The position numbers and the translations under genes were made by a program. Shown here in pieces: positions 43,602 to 55,487 of a stretch of 64,000 bases of DNA. This DNA is from Turnera subulata (Eukaryota; Streptophyta; Magnoliopsida; Malpighiales; Passifloraceae), in NCBI GenBank assembly GCA_028386065.3, contig JAKUCV010000962.1, positions 1-64,000 on the forward strand, in the 5' to 3' direction. The notes beneath the pieces were generated by a model that saw only the letters and a program-made list of their open reading frames with translations, was not told where the DNA came from and did no database searches. Each line of letters opens with the position of its first letter. Within the stretch, counting starts at the first letter, position 1.

Positions 43602-45400
43602 ATGGTTGATGCTGTACCAGACCCTGTTGATGCACTAGTCAAGACGTCTCGACTGATGGAGACACATGAGGATGAATTGCTAGGTTGCCTAGTCAATGGG
43701 CTCATAGATGGGGATGAATTGCTAGGTTGCCTGGCAGAAGAAACTGTGCCTGAAATCAACAAACAGGCTCATGCTGTGGATCAACATGCTGATGTTGTGC
43801 CTGAGCCTGTCACAGAGTCTGTTTGCAACCCAGAACCAGAATCCGATCCACCAAGGGTAGAAATGAAACCTCTACCACCCAAGCTTAGGTATATCTACTT
43901 AGACACTGACAATTCCTCATTTCCTATCATTATTAGAGCTGACCTTTCACAGGAGGAAGAGGAAAAAGTGCGCACGGTAGTCAACAAACACCGCAAGGTA
44001 ATGGGATATACCATTGATGATCTGATAGGTATCAATCCTAATCTTTGTATGCATCGCATTCTTTTGGAAGAAAACTGCAAACCTATAATAGAACCACAGA
44101 GGAGACTGAATGAAAATATGAAGGAAGTGGTCAAAAAGGAAATTTTGAAGTTACTTGATGTCGGAATAATTTATCCAATTTGAGATAGTCCTTGGGTTAG
44201 TGCAGTACATGTGGTGCCTAAAAAGGGAGGTATGACAGTAGTAAAGAATGAAAAAAAGAACTCATACCAACTAGGACTGTCACTGGTTGGAGGATGTGCA
44301 TAGACTATAGAAAACTCAATAAGGCCACTAGAAAAGATCATTTTCCTTTGTCATTCGTAGTCCAGATGTTAGAGAGACTTGCCAAGCACACACATTTTTG
44401 TTACCTAGATGGATACTCTGGATTTTTCTAGATCACAATCCATCCAGGTGATCAGGAAAAAACAACATTTACATGCCCCTACGGCACATTTGCATATAGG
44501 TATGCCATTTGGCCTGTGTAATGCACCTGCCACCTTTCAGCGTTGCATGATGGCCATCTTCCATGACCTGATCGAGCATATAATGGAGGTATTTATGGAT
44601 GACTTCTCTGTTTATGGCACTTCTTTTGATCTTTGTTTGTCTAACCTTGAAACAGTGGTTGAACGGTGTGAGGCTGTGAACCTGATACTAAACTAGGAAA
44701 AATGCCATTTTATGGTTACAGAAGGTATTGTACTTGGACATAAAATCTCAGGACGAGGTATAGAGGTGGATGAAGCTAAGATTGATGTTATTAAAAAACT
44801 TCCACCTCCAACCTCTGTTAAGGCAATTCAGGCTTTTCTTGGTCATGCAGGCTTTTACAGGCGCTTTATTAAGGATTTTTCAAAGATTGCAAAACTTTTG
44901 ACAAATCTCCTTAGTAAGGATGCCGAATTTGTATTTGATGATTCTTGTCTGAATGCATTTAACAGGATTAAGGCCGCATTGACCATAGCCTTAATCATCC
45001 AGCCCCCAGATTAGAGTCAGCCCTTTGAAATCATGTGTGATGCAAGCGACCATGCAGTAGGGGCTGTGCTGGGGCAGAGAAAAGACAACAAACTTCATGT
45101 TATATACTATGCAAGTCGCACTCTGGATAAGGCATAGATCAATTATGCCACATCTGAGAAAGAGCTTCTGGCAGTAGTCTTTGCAATTGGAAAGTTTCGA
45201 GCATACTTGCTGGGATCTAAGGTCATCATCCACACGGACCATTCGGCATTGAAGTATTTGTTGACGAAGAAGGAGACCAAGCCAAGACTTCTTAGGTGGA
45301 TCCCGCAGCTCCAAGAATTTGACCTAGAAATTCGAGACAAGAAAGGCATTGAGAATGTGGTAGCTGACCATCTTTCCAGATTGCCTTCAGACCACATGCC
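43602..45400 (+). pseudogene. Athila-like reverse transcriptase and RNase H
   Basis: LPPKLRYIYLDTDNSSFPIII and HRKVMGYTIDDLIGINPNLCMHRI lead into RT. A stop lies at 44181-44183, then SPWVSAVHVVPKKGG, and in a shifted frame TGWRMCIDYRKLN and YLDGYSGF. The original frame resumes with MPFGLCNAPATFQRCM, VFMDDFSVYG (catalytic MDD), CHF..TEGIVLGHKIS and FLGHAGFYRRFIKDFSKI. RNase H follows: [60 protein letters not shown] and VADHLSRL. Stops at 44694, 45012 and about 45136 break it. Confidence 0.88.
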
Positions 45401-46529
45401 AAGGGAGCACATGCCTATTAATGATCATCTCCCAGACGACATCCTCATTGCAACAATTCACAGTGTCAGTCACAGACTGATGCCGTGGTACGCAGAAATT
45501 GTCAATTTCTTGGCCTGTGGAGCTCTTCCACCAGATCTCAGCTATGCACAGCGAAAAAAGTTCTTCTCTGATGTGAAAAACTACCTCTGGGATGAGCCCT
45601 TATTGTTCAGAAGATGCAGAGATGGTATAATCAGACGGTGCATTCCTGAGGAGGAGGTAGAACAAGTTCTGCATAGTTGCCACAATACACAGTACGGGAG
45701 ACACCATGGCACAACCAGAACAGCATCCAAAGAATTGCAAGCTGGTCTATATTGGCCTACCCTATTTAAGGATGCGCGCAATTGGGTAGTGGCAAGCAAG
45801 GAGTGCCAGCGCACAAGGAACATCTCAAGAATACAGGAAATGCCACAACAAGCAATTTTGGAAGTAGAGCTATTCGATGTTTAGGGAATAGACTTCATGG
45901 GACCATTCCCGCGTTCTTATGGAAACAATTTTATCTTGGTGGCCGTTGACTATGTCTCCAAATGGGTAGAGGTCACTGCCTCCCTGACCAATGATGCCAA
46001 TACAGTGACAAGGTTCCTGAAGAAACACATCTTCACCCGGTTTGGCACCCCAAGAGCAATAATTAGTGATGGAGGAACCCATTTTTGCAACCGCCAGTTT
46101 GAAGCTCTCCTCAGAAATTATGGGATCAGAAACAAGGTAGCCACTCCCTACCATCCTCAAACAAGTGGCCAAGTGGAGGTGACTAACAGAGAAATCAAAC
46201 AGATCCTAGAGAAGACAGTAAGACCATCACACAAGGACTGGGCAGCAAAACTCGATGATGCTCTGTGGGCATACCGCACAGCCTACAAGGCACCCATAGG
46301 CACCACCCCATACCGCCTTGTATTTGGGAAGGCCTGTCATTTGCCTGTGGAGCTGGAGCACAAGGCATATTGGGCTATTAAGGCTTTGAACTTTGACACA
46401 CAGGTTGTAGGAGAACAGAGGCTGTTGCAATTGAATGAGCTAGACGAGCTGAGGCTGTATGCATATGAAAATGCAAAATTATACAAGGAGAGAACGAAGA
46501 AGTGGCATGACAACAGGATACAGCCTTGA
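45401..46529 (+). pseudogene. Athila-like integrase
   Basis: The N-terminal zinc region reads [42 protein letters not shown]; one of the usual two cysteines of the C-x2-C pair is replaced, giving SKEC. A TAG at 45882-45884 interrupts before [29 protein letters not shown] (first Asp), then [14 protein letters not shown] (second Asp) and [24 protein letters not shown] (Glu). After it come [48 protein letters not shown], typical of Athila, and [14 protein letters not shown]. Confidence 0.88.
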
Positions 46530-47406
46530 AAATTCAAAGAATGAGATCAAGTCCTCCTCTACAACTCTCGCCTAAAGCTCTTCCCTGGAAAGCTTCGATC
46601 AAGATGGTCTGGCCCCTTCACAGTGTCATGCTGTTACCCTCATGGGGCTGTAGAAATCTATAATGAGAAGACACAACCATTCAAGGTTAACGGGGCACAG
46701 ACTGAAGCTGTATCACACAAGGACCGATGAGTATCAAGAGACTCAGGTGCTCCATGATCCACCTCCCACCTAGCAAAGCAAGATGGAGTCCAGCTAAAAG
46801 ACATTAAAGAAGCACACACTTGGGTAACACCAAGTGCAGTAAATTTCCAATTTCTTTTGCTTTTCATTTGGTTATTTTTTTTTTTGCGTTTTTCTTTTGT
46901 TTTTAATCAATCAGGTGCTGAAATTTGATGGAAAAGGGAATCACAGAGTCAAAGATTTTTCAGGGAAATCCTTCTAAACCCTTTTTGATGTTAAGCCTTC
47001 TCCATTTCTTTGAAAAAAGGACTTTTTAGGCTTGCACAGGCTCACACAGGCTGAGCCTGTGTCGAATTTCCACAACACCCTAACACCTCATTCGATAATC
47101 TCTTGCATTTAGGGAATCTCTAGAATTAGGGAAGGTCCGAATAGGTAGGGCTAGGACTAGGTTCTCTGCTGAAAAATTTCCTCTTGCACGCACTAACTAT
47201 AAAACTGGGACAGCATGAGCAACAGGCTCAGCCTGTTGCAGCCATTCTACCCAGCACAATAAGGGATAAGGAAATTTTGTCTTAAACACATCCTAACACA
47301 ACTACCCAGTAGGCTTATTCCTTCTCCCATCCATGTGTCATTCATGCTAAGGGGTACAACACTCTACCAAAAAGGGGCACAAAACTGACACTTTGGGCAG
47401 CAACAA
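46530..47406 (+). other. Spacer between integrase and the extra ORF
   Basis: Integrase C-terminal traces ([20 protein letters not shown], then YPHGAVEI) can be followed out of frame to about 46690. The rest is non-coding and contains two perfect palindromes of the CAGGCT type (47045-47061 and 47221-47237). Confidence 0.55.
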
Positions 47407-49625
47407 ATGATTACCAGCAGACATAACCCTTCGCATTCCCACCCTCTCAACGTCTCTGAACAGGCATTAATTGCCTATAAAAGACAACCCCTATCCTTCC
47501 CTTCTCTACTTCATCTTCCTCCTCCAAAACCTTGTCGCTACAACCCTAACTCCACAATCAGCACTCCATATCGCCATCATCTTCCCGACTCAGTCATGGG
47601 CAACAACACCAACACCAACAACCCAGCCAACAACAACACACCCAATCCTCCATCCTCATCTTCTAACCCAGACATCACCACCACCATCACCTTCCCTTTT
47701 CGCATCACCCGCCCCCTCTTCCAAATCATCTACCGCCCTCTCCACATCAACCCACCACCACTGCCACCATTTCCCACCACCACCACAACACGATTATACC
47801 CAGACCTTCCCCCACTACACATCCTCATCAGCGAGTTCGCTCGCCTCTACCCACCACTAGAAACATCCCCCACCTTACTCGCCCTTTCTGCACCTCCAAC
47901 CTCTTCCGAAACCAACACCCAAACCACACCAGACACCAATACATCCGCCCCAACACAACAATACCGCCGCAAACGCCGGCGACCACAAACCCCCGACACC
48001 ATCATCAACCTCATCATCAACCCACCAACCACCACCATGGTCAACCCAGAGCCAATCGACCTCAACCTCGAACCCACACCAGAACCATCCACCACCCCCA
48101 CCGTTCCAATCCGCCATCCAAAACCCCCCCGCACCCGTTCAACAACCGCTAAAACAACCACCCTCCCAGAATCTTCCACTGCCGCCGAGGCCCGATCCAA
48201 GCAAAACCAGGACCTGCCTCGCAAACCACCCACACCACCGTCCACCAATGAACCAGAGACAGAGGAGGACGAAACACCAAACAGAGACGAAGAGGCAGAG
48301 GACGTGCCACTCCCTGCCCAGCGCTTCGTCTTCCAACCTGCAAACGCCAGCCACCGACGCGCCTGGGCTTTCTCACAGACCCAGATAGTGCTTGTCAGTC
48401 GGTGGCTGGATATGGATGCACTCAGAGCCATCGGGGCCAGGAATGGCGTGCGCCGATTCCTCCAACCAGTGGGGTGGTTGCTGTTTGCCACACTAGGAGA
48501 GCCTACCTACGCTGACCTAACCCGCGAATTCTTCAGTTCGCTCTCCTATCAGCCCCCACAGGGTCAGCAGCCCGGCACAACACGATTCCGTCTGGGCAAC
48601 GTGAACAGGGTTCTCACCGTTTCCCAGTTAAATCAGATACTCGGGCTACCAAATGAAGGACGCCAGGAGAGGCCAGCAGACTTTGCCGCAGAAGATTTTT
48701 GGAATGACATCTCCACTGACCCCGGATACAACTCCTCCACCAGTTCAGCTACATCGTTCCGTAGCCGCACACTGCGCATCATCCAGCACTTTTGTCCCAC
48801 AGCATGTACGACAGAAACAGGAATCGCTTGGCTGTTCAACACGAGGAGCTATTCATCCTTTGGTGCATGGTGCACCGCTAATCCCTCAACACCGGCGCCT
48901 TTATCCTTCGTCGATTCATCACACAAAGGAAGGCACCATACCTTCCAGGCGCTGGCATCATCACAAGGATTGCGCGGCATTTCCACCTTCCCCTGAATCG
49001 CTTTGAGTTGGTTAGCGGAACCGTCTGGATCGACCGCGACATCCTCAATAGGATGCACCTTCCCGCCCCACAGCCTCAAGAGAACAACCAGGAACAGCCT
49101 GTTGCTGTGGCTGAAGAACCAAAAAATGCACCACCAGCGCCACAGCCTCACGGACAGGAAGAACACGATCTTGTACAGCCCCAGCAGCCTGCCACATAAC
49201 AAGCACAGCCTCAGTCACAGCCTCAGGCTGTGACTCGAGACCAAGTGCTGGATATCTTTGAGCAGATGTAGGATTGGATTGGGCAGCAAATCCTTCCCGT
49301 CCTTCAGAACCAATCCCACATTCAACAGACCCTTGCTGCTCACGGCGAACGCCTGCAACGCCTCCAGGAGAGCATTACTGCATAAGAGATGCGCCTGACC
49401 TCCTATTTGGGAGAAGTATGCTCACACCTTAACAGGGGCATCACTGAGGTGCGCGGCCTCACACAGACCCAAGGCAAAGCCATGACTGACTTCCATAGCC
49501 AGCACATGGCCCAACACGTGCAAAAAACCGAAACCCTCACTAATTTGATGAACATGGCACGTGCACTGACGCGGTCACCACAGGCAGGACCTCCACCATC
49601 CAGCAACAAGCGCCAACGCCGCTGA
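47407..49625 (+). pseudogene. Athila extra ORF (ATHILA domain, env-like position)
   Basis: Open for 529 codons from 47407; ATG 47596 (MGNNTN) is an alternative start. The first 300 residues are Pro/Thr/Asn/Ser-rich and low in complexity. Residues about 310-520 carry the ATHILA ORF1 domain: FSQTQIVLVSRWLDMDALRAIGA, VGWLLFATLGEPTYADLTREFFSSL, FRLGNVNRVLTVSQLNQILGLP and GIAWLFNTRSYSSFGA. A frameshift near 48900 moves the rest to another frame (LNRFELVSGTVWIDRDILNRMHLP), a TAA follows at 49197-49199, and 49389-49625 reads as a helical tail ending KRQRR. The function of this protein is not known. It stands where retroviruses have env, but no signal peptide or membrane segment is visible. Confidence 0.8.
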
Positions 49626-51199
49626 CTCCACCTTTCTAGCACCTCTAGCCTAGTTTTAGGATGTCTAACCCCGACCACATAGGATACAACTTTCAGTTTG
49701 GGGTATTTATCTTTGTGTTTAAGAATTAGACCTTTTGTCTTTCATTTTCGGTAATGTGTTTTATTTTGCTTATCTTTGTTATGTCATTGCACCTTTCTTT
49801 TGTTTAGTTTTAGCAGTGAGGACACTGCAAGTTTTCAGTTTGGGGTATTTTAGGGTGCAAATGCCATTTTATGCCTTCTGTACTTTTCTATTGATTCAAT
49901 GCAAATTCAAATGCTTATCTATTTTTCATTTTGCTTCTCCACAGTGTGAGTCTGTCCTTATATTTATGCATCTTCGACATTTTCCATTTAATTCTGCTCA
50001 TACTCTAATCTCAGGACTTGTCTCATTTCCAAAACAAGCAGAACAGGCATAATCGAACAATTACACTCCATGAAATCTGTCAGATAAGAAGGATCTTGCT
50101 AAATGGCTTTCTACATGACACAGGCTCAGCCTGTCTACCTCAGAACAGACCATTGTCTCTGTCAAGGTGAAATTCAAGCAAGAGTCCTTCAAGCAAGGAA
50201 AGGATCTAGGCCATCTTTTGCATACCAACAGACCACATAAATCCATACTACACTCATCAATCCATTGCAACCCCATTTGAGCCAACTAGGATGGCCCTAA
50301 TTTATTTCTTCACCCTACTCACCTCACCTCAACCACTTGAAGCCGAAACAGGGGCCATCATGTGCCAAGGCACAATTTCATTCCAACAGCCTCACCCTGT
50401 TGATGAGTCTGTGAACGAGATTCAATCCCATCAAGCATCTGAGACTGTTTACACTTAACAAATACATACCCAGAATGTTACCACAAATCTTGTACTGCTC
50501 TCTTCCCAGCTGCAACAATAAAAAAAAAAAGAGAGAGAAAAGAACAAAATAAGGCAGCCGGCGAAGAAAAGAAAAACATGGGAAGGAGAAATGAGGAGAA
50601 AAGAAACGTTTTGTGAATCAGACTCCTTCTCAAACAAGAGGATACATTTAGCCTCTGGGTAGCATGACAACTCAAGGGGTACGGAATCAAACAGTCCCTA
50701 TACAGCCTTAGACTGTTCACAAATTAAACTGGAGGTTTCAAGTTCACAGGCTACCAACATTTGCTCAACCCATCCACCATCCATTGACAACCCTCACCCT
50801 AACCTCGGTACAACATAGAAAAGTCCTGGAGATCCTTGCTTGATGACTGTTGCACATTAGTGGAGATAAGGGATGATGGGTCTGCATATGAGGTAATGTT
50901 TTTCACTTCCTGAAAAAAAAAATGATTCTGGCAGGATCCCTTTGATGACAGAGGATTGGAGGTTAGTTGCATGATTATTCCCGTAAATTTGTATTATAGA
51001 AACCACTGACAAGGAATTTGATTGGAGTTGATGCAGTTTTAAAAGAAAACAAGGGGATTCCTAAATTAAGGCGTCACATGGGAGAAACCCAATGAAAATT
51101 TGGATGCATTGGAACTGCCCTTACTTCTTTCCAAAATCATACCTTCTTTTCTTTTTCTGATTGCTTGAGGACAAGCAAAATCTTCAGTTTGGGGTATTT
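49626..51199 (+). other. Athila 3' untranslated region with three polypurine-tract copies
   Basis: CAGTTTGGGGTATTT occurs at 49694-49708, 49836-49850 and 51185-51199. The last abuts the LTR and is the priming tract. CAGGCT-type palindromes lie at 50120 and 50390. No gene is supported. Confidence 0.7.
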
Positions 51200-53295
51200 T
51201 GATGCTTGTGAAATATGCATAGTTTAGGGCATAATTTTGGATGCAAATTGTTCTAAATTCATTATGATTATATGCCTCCTATGCAATATTCCACTATATT
51301 CCTCCATTTTCCATCCCTTACTGTATGATTAGTGATTTCAGGTGCATTTCAATCAATTAAAGAGGATTTTATTGAAGAATGTGAAGATACAGCATCAGCC
51401 ACAGCATGAGCCTGTTGCAGAACCCTTGAGCCTGTCCCTGAGGCTGTTGTTCATCGAGGATTCAATTGAAGGCCTCAAACCACCTTCAAATCACAAGTTT
51501 TCCACTAAAGCTCGTTTCCCTCACTTTTATCCAAGACGTCCTCATGACACCTCATCATCGGTAGAAGAAGCAGAAGTCAATTGAAAGGAAAGTTTGAAGA
51601 AGAACTGCAACAGACCCATGCACAGCATCAGCCTGTGCATCCTACAAACCCAGAAATTGCAGAAGGAATATAAAATTTACACCACTTGCACCACCTGCTC
51701 CACCAATATAAACAAACATTCTCCTGACGTCTCAGAACACTTTCCAGGGAAAAAGGAGTAGGCACATGCCACTCAGAGGGAATCCACCTTAAAGAACAAT
51801 TATCCTCTACAAAGGGCACCTTAGAACTTACAATCCACCAATCAACTTGCTGCCCATCACGCCTATCCTGACAGCACACGCAGGAAAACTGACGAGCCAA
51901 CTTTCCCAAATGCCCATACTTTCCAGCAAGTTAGGAGGAAGAAGAACAGGAGAGTTGCACCTACAAAAGAGGAAGGGAGAATACACGGAGCGAGGGAGAA
52001 TCCCATCGACAAAGACACCCCTCAAACTTACACAATTCCTGGAACAGAGGTGGGACCTAGAAACACCAAAGGTCCAAGGAAAATAAGATTCTGTAGCATT
52101 TCTAGGCAGTAATCGTGTTGTCCCTAACCTCCAGATTGTCCAAACCACTATGCCATTCCATACTTCCATCTGCTTTGTAATTTCGATTATGAACTAAACA
52201 ACCCCTTCTTAGGTTGAAGGGGTGAACATGTATTTGATTTTAATGCAATAGATTGCTCGCATTATGTTCTTAACCAGTCCTTCTTGTTTTGGTTGTTGTA
52301 AACTTGCACCATGTCTGAGTCTTGATCAAACCCATGCATGATTACAGGTGGCTAGGTGAAGGACCGAAAGGAGAAACCTTAGCCACTGGAACAACATCAA
52401 CCAGCCCTTAGTTTTTAGCTTTTGACGAGAATTAGAAACTAATTGAGGAACTAGCCTCAACATCACTCTTAAACCCCTGAGTTTGACAGATGCAAGAGCA
52501 TTAGGAATGTGAGAACCATGGGAGGCACCTGTGAGCAAAAGCAAATGGGTGTAGTATAAGTTGAGAGCGCTTGCAAGAACCGATTCTATTAATTGACTCT
52601 TTTGCTGTCAACAGCCTCGGCCTGTACACAGCACATTCTGTGACAGCATAGTCAAAAAGATAACAAAATTCCTAATTTGATTCTTGATTGACTATTGGGC
52701 AGAGTCCTATTAATTTAGTAGTAGCCTGGTGAAGGACCGAAAGGAGAAGCCAGGTGTGCTAGACCAACAATAGTCAACCTTCACTCCTTAGCCATTCGAA
52801 AGAAGATAGGGAGAGACTGTGGGTATTAGCACCAACATCAAACTTCATCCTTAAGTAGACATTTACTCTAGTGACAGGGGGTAGATGGAAGCTTAGGGAA
52901 CTATTCATAAGATCGAAAGCCGTTGATAGTACTTTAGGTTGGGAGCCTCTTCAAGACATCTCATTAGTCACAGCCTCACTCACAGGCTCAGCCTGTGACT
53001 GAGGCTGTCAAGCAATTTATATGTATAAAACAGCACATGTGAACCCCGGATGCCTAAGAATCCACCAAAACTGATACCTTCCTCATTTAATCAGCTGCTA
53101 CATTTGTCTTTCCTGTCTAGTTTAGATTTTAATCATCATTCACCCGAATCCATCCTTATTTAATTGTTTTTTAGCCTAGTTCGTCTTAAATTGAAAAGAA
53201 ACAGACTCAACCCAGTCCCTGTGGATACGACCTTGATAAAGTACTACAATAACCCTATGTACTTGCTGGAACCAATTGCGACAACACGCACATCA
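51200..53295 (+). repeat. 3' LTR of Athila-like element, with an insert
   Basis: TGATGCTTGTG...CACATCA. Its part from 52153 matches the 5' LTR. Sequence 51650-52152 looks foreign. Confidence 0.75.
51650..52152 (-). other. Unrecognised insert in the Athila 3' LTR
   Basis: It has two overlapping minus-strand open stretches (93 and 113 codons; one contains QVDWWIVSSKVPFVEDN) but no family I recognise. Its right border coincides exactly with the point where the 5' LTR begins to match, which is unexplained. Confidence 0.4.
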
Positions 53296-53642
53296 GTTCA
53301 CCATGCATGAGATGCTCAGGGTATGCAGGCTGGTTGGGGGCCAAAAGACTGCCGTTAAGGGATATTTTGGCCTACTCATAAGTGACGCAAGACGTTGCGC
53401 GAGTTCCAAGGCCTATTAACCCTTATCATTGTTAAGCACCGAGAAGCGGGATCGCTCAAGCCACAAACCCTGAAGGATGGTATGTTGCGGACTAGGCTCA
53501 CCTCGCCCTCTTATGGTGTAGGTTTCAACATACATCAACATGAATACAAGGCGCGCACATGGGCACATAAAAAGACATACAATCAACTCACAAATTGCAC
53601 AAACTTTCTTAAACCGTCAAATTCCCTAATGGAGTCGCCAGC
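53296..53642. other. Unassigned sequence right of the Athila element
   Basis: No gene is seen. It ends in ATGGAGTCGCCAGC, which resembles the interior of the neighbouring LTR family. Confidence 0.35.
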
Positions 53643-55035
53643 TGTAAGGACACGGCCCAAATCAATCCCTTTGGCCTTCTTTCCTTATTCTTTTCAATCA
53701 ACTGGAGTCGCCACCTTGATTTTATTTCTTGAAAAAATCCGGAGAAAAACCTTTAGGCATCAATCTTAAGCGACCTTTCAACTTAAGGGACTAATCTTAA
53801 AGTACCAGAGATTGATAGACTTGGGTGTTCGTCACGGGTAGGATGGTATTAGGCACCACACTCGTACTGGGGCAAAATTTGTGCAAGAATTGAATCAAAT
53901 ATGTACGTCTTATGAAAGTGTGCAACTGTGGAAACCAATCACATACTTATATAAACAAACTGAAAATAAAAAGAAGGGGGAACGAAGAAGATTTGGCATG
54001 GGTCTCTACCACTGGAGACCACCTATGCACCCTGGAAACCGGATTCAAAGCTCACGTGGTTCTTAACATGGCATCACATTAATCACATCATTATATCATC
54101 AGCATGCATCTGAGCACATCAATACAATAGAATTAAAGGGATCAAGAACTTACCTCTTGTAGATCCTTCTTCGTTCTTTGCTTTGTCGGGTTGTAGTCCA
54201 CACCCAGAAGCTCTCCTCCTTGTAGTTCCACTTTGATCAACTCCTAATCTCCTATCTTAACGCTTCTAGAAGCTTGACTCCACAGGAATTTTTCCAGAAT
54301 AATAGTAGAAAAGGTGTTTGAATGCTTGGAGAAGTAGAGTTTCTCCAAGCTTTTTAAGCTTCTAAGGGTGTGTATGTGGAGAGAATTTTTGGCCCCATGG
54401 AAGTGAATAAAAGGCTCCTATTTATAGAATTCTGGAGTACAGAGGTCGTGGACCTCATCAACGTCAGAATTCTTGCTAAAAATCTGATCAAAATCGCGTA
54501 GGATCTTCATGATGGTCGAAAATCTAAGAATTTCCGCGTAACAGGGACGCATGACAGCCGACACCGAGCGGTCATCTCGGCATGACCGCCGGCACTGGCA
54601 GTCTTCCTCCACATGGCCGCTCGATTTGGGCTACAGTATGCGTTTGTCCTTTTTTTGGACTCTAAATCCTATTGATTCCAGTCTTTTCGCGTGAATCAAA
54701 TATTACCAGACCAAGATATATTCCTTTCTTGATTACTACTCCTCTAGATTCACCCCAATCAACATTAATTCACTCAAATCAATACTCTTTTACCATATTC
54801 TCACATTTCATATAAAAGGTAAGTTTAATTTTGATTTTTTACAAAAATCAGAGCCTAAATGGGCTGCAAAAAATGTGTTCCTGGTAGGCTACTTTCCTGT
54901 GAGTTCCTACAATTTACTAATTAAATTTTTAATACATTATAAACATAAAATTAAGTCATCTAATTAACTTTGGGTTAAAACACATTATAAAGTGTAAAAT
55001 AATAGAACATAGATGACCAAATTTGGGTGTTTACA
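53643..55035 (-). repeat. Probable solo LTR related to the LARD LTR
   Basis: 1393 bp, TGTAAGGACACGG...TTGGGTGTTTACA. It shares with 33213-35064 the GGAGTCGCCACC and GTATTAGGCACC phrases, the minus-strand TATA box (54426-54418), the same perfect hairpin (54324-54350) and the AAATTTGGGTG end, but is clearly diverged. No internal region adjoins either end. Flanks CCAGC and CCACT match at only three of five bases, so a target duplication is unproven. Confidence 0.65.
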
Positions 55036-55218
55036 CCACTAAGGTGCTATCCTATGGCTTTGGGCCTTACTTACCAGTGTCCATGCCTGAACTCTTGAAA
55101 ACATGGTTTGTTGAGAAGGAATTGAGGAAAATTCATAGTTCCAGCAAATTGCTTATTCAGCTCTTGGATCTCGAATTGTCTCTAATTCCGTAATTCATAA
55201 AAACGGGAGCAAAGTAAT
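55036..55218. other. Short unassigned gap between solo LTR and LINE
   Basis: No feature is recognised. Confidence 0.4.
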
Positions 55219-55487
55219 TTTTTTTTGTTTGAGGAAAAGCTGAGCTTGAAACTTTATTCAAAATGAACAAGAGTTACATCAGCTATAACATAGTCTAGCA
55301 CTGAGCTAGGGAATTGAGAAAACCAAAAACGTTCTTCGGCTACAGGGCAAGTCAAATGACAAAGCTTGTGAGCCGCTTTATTACATGTTCTTGAAACAAA
55401 ATAAGACTAAAATGAAAGAAAAGAAACTGATAAGGATAATAAATCACCAATCACCCTTCCTAATGGAGAATTAGGTGTAGTTTGAGA

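Larger units (their letters stand above)
32523..53295 (+). mobile_element. Athila-like Gypsy retrotransposon, outer element of nest 3
   Basis: The parts in order: 5' LTR remnant (32523-33212 and 40369-40848), primer-binding site TGGCGCCGTTGCCGGGGA (40855-40872), gag, protease, RT, RNase H, integrase, a 1.2-kb gap, an ATHILA-domain extra ORF, a long 3' untranslated region, a polypurine tract and the 3' LTR (51200-53295). LTRs end CATCA and the intact one begins TGATG. The 5' LTR lacks its first part. One reading frame holds from gag to integrase, interrupted by about eight stops, two compensating frameshifts in RT and an AT-rich insert in gag. The primer-site type and the extra ORF place it in the Athila lineage. 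A palindromic CAGGCT motif recurs throughout. Confidence 0.85.

Noticed and set aside
47847..48491. 214-codon minus-strand frame opposite the Athila extra ORF
   Set aside because: It is the antisense shadow of a Pro/Thr-rich coding region; the plus frame has the ATHILA domain.
53638..55040. Target duplication of the solo LTR (CCAGC/CCACT)
   Set aside because: Only three of five bases match, so I do not claim it.
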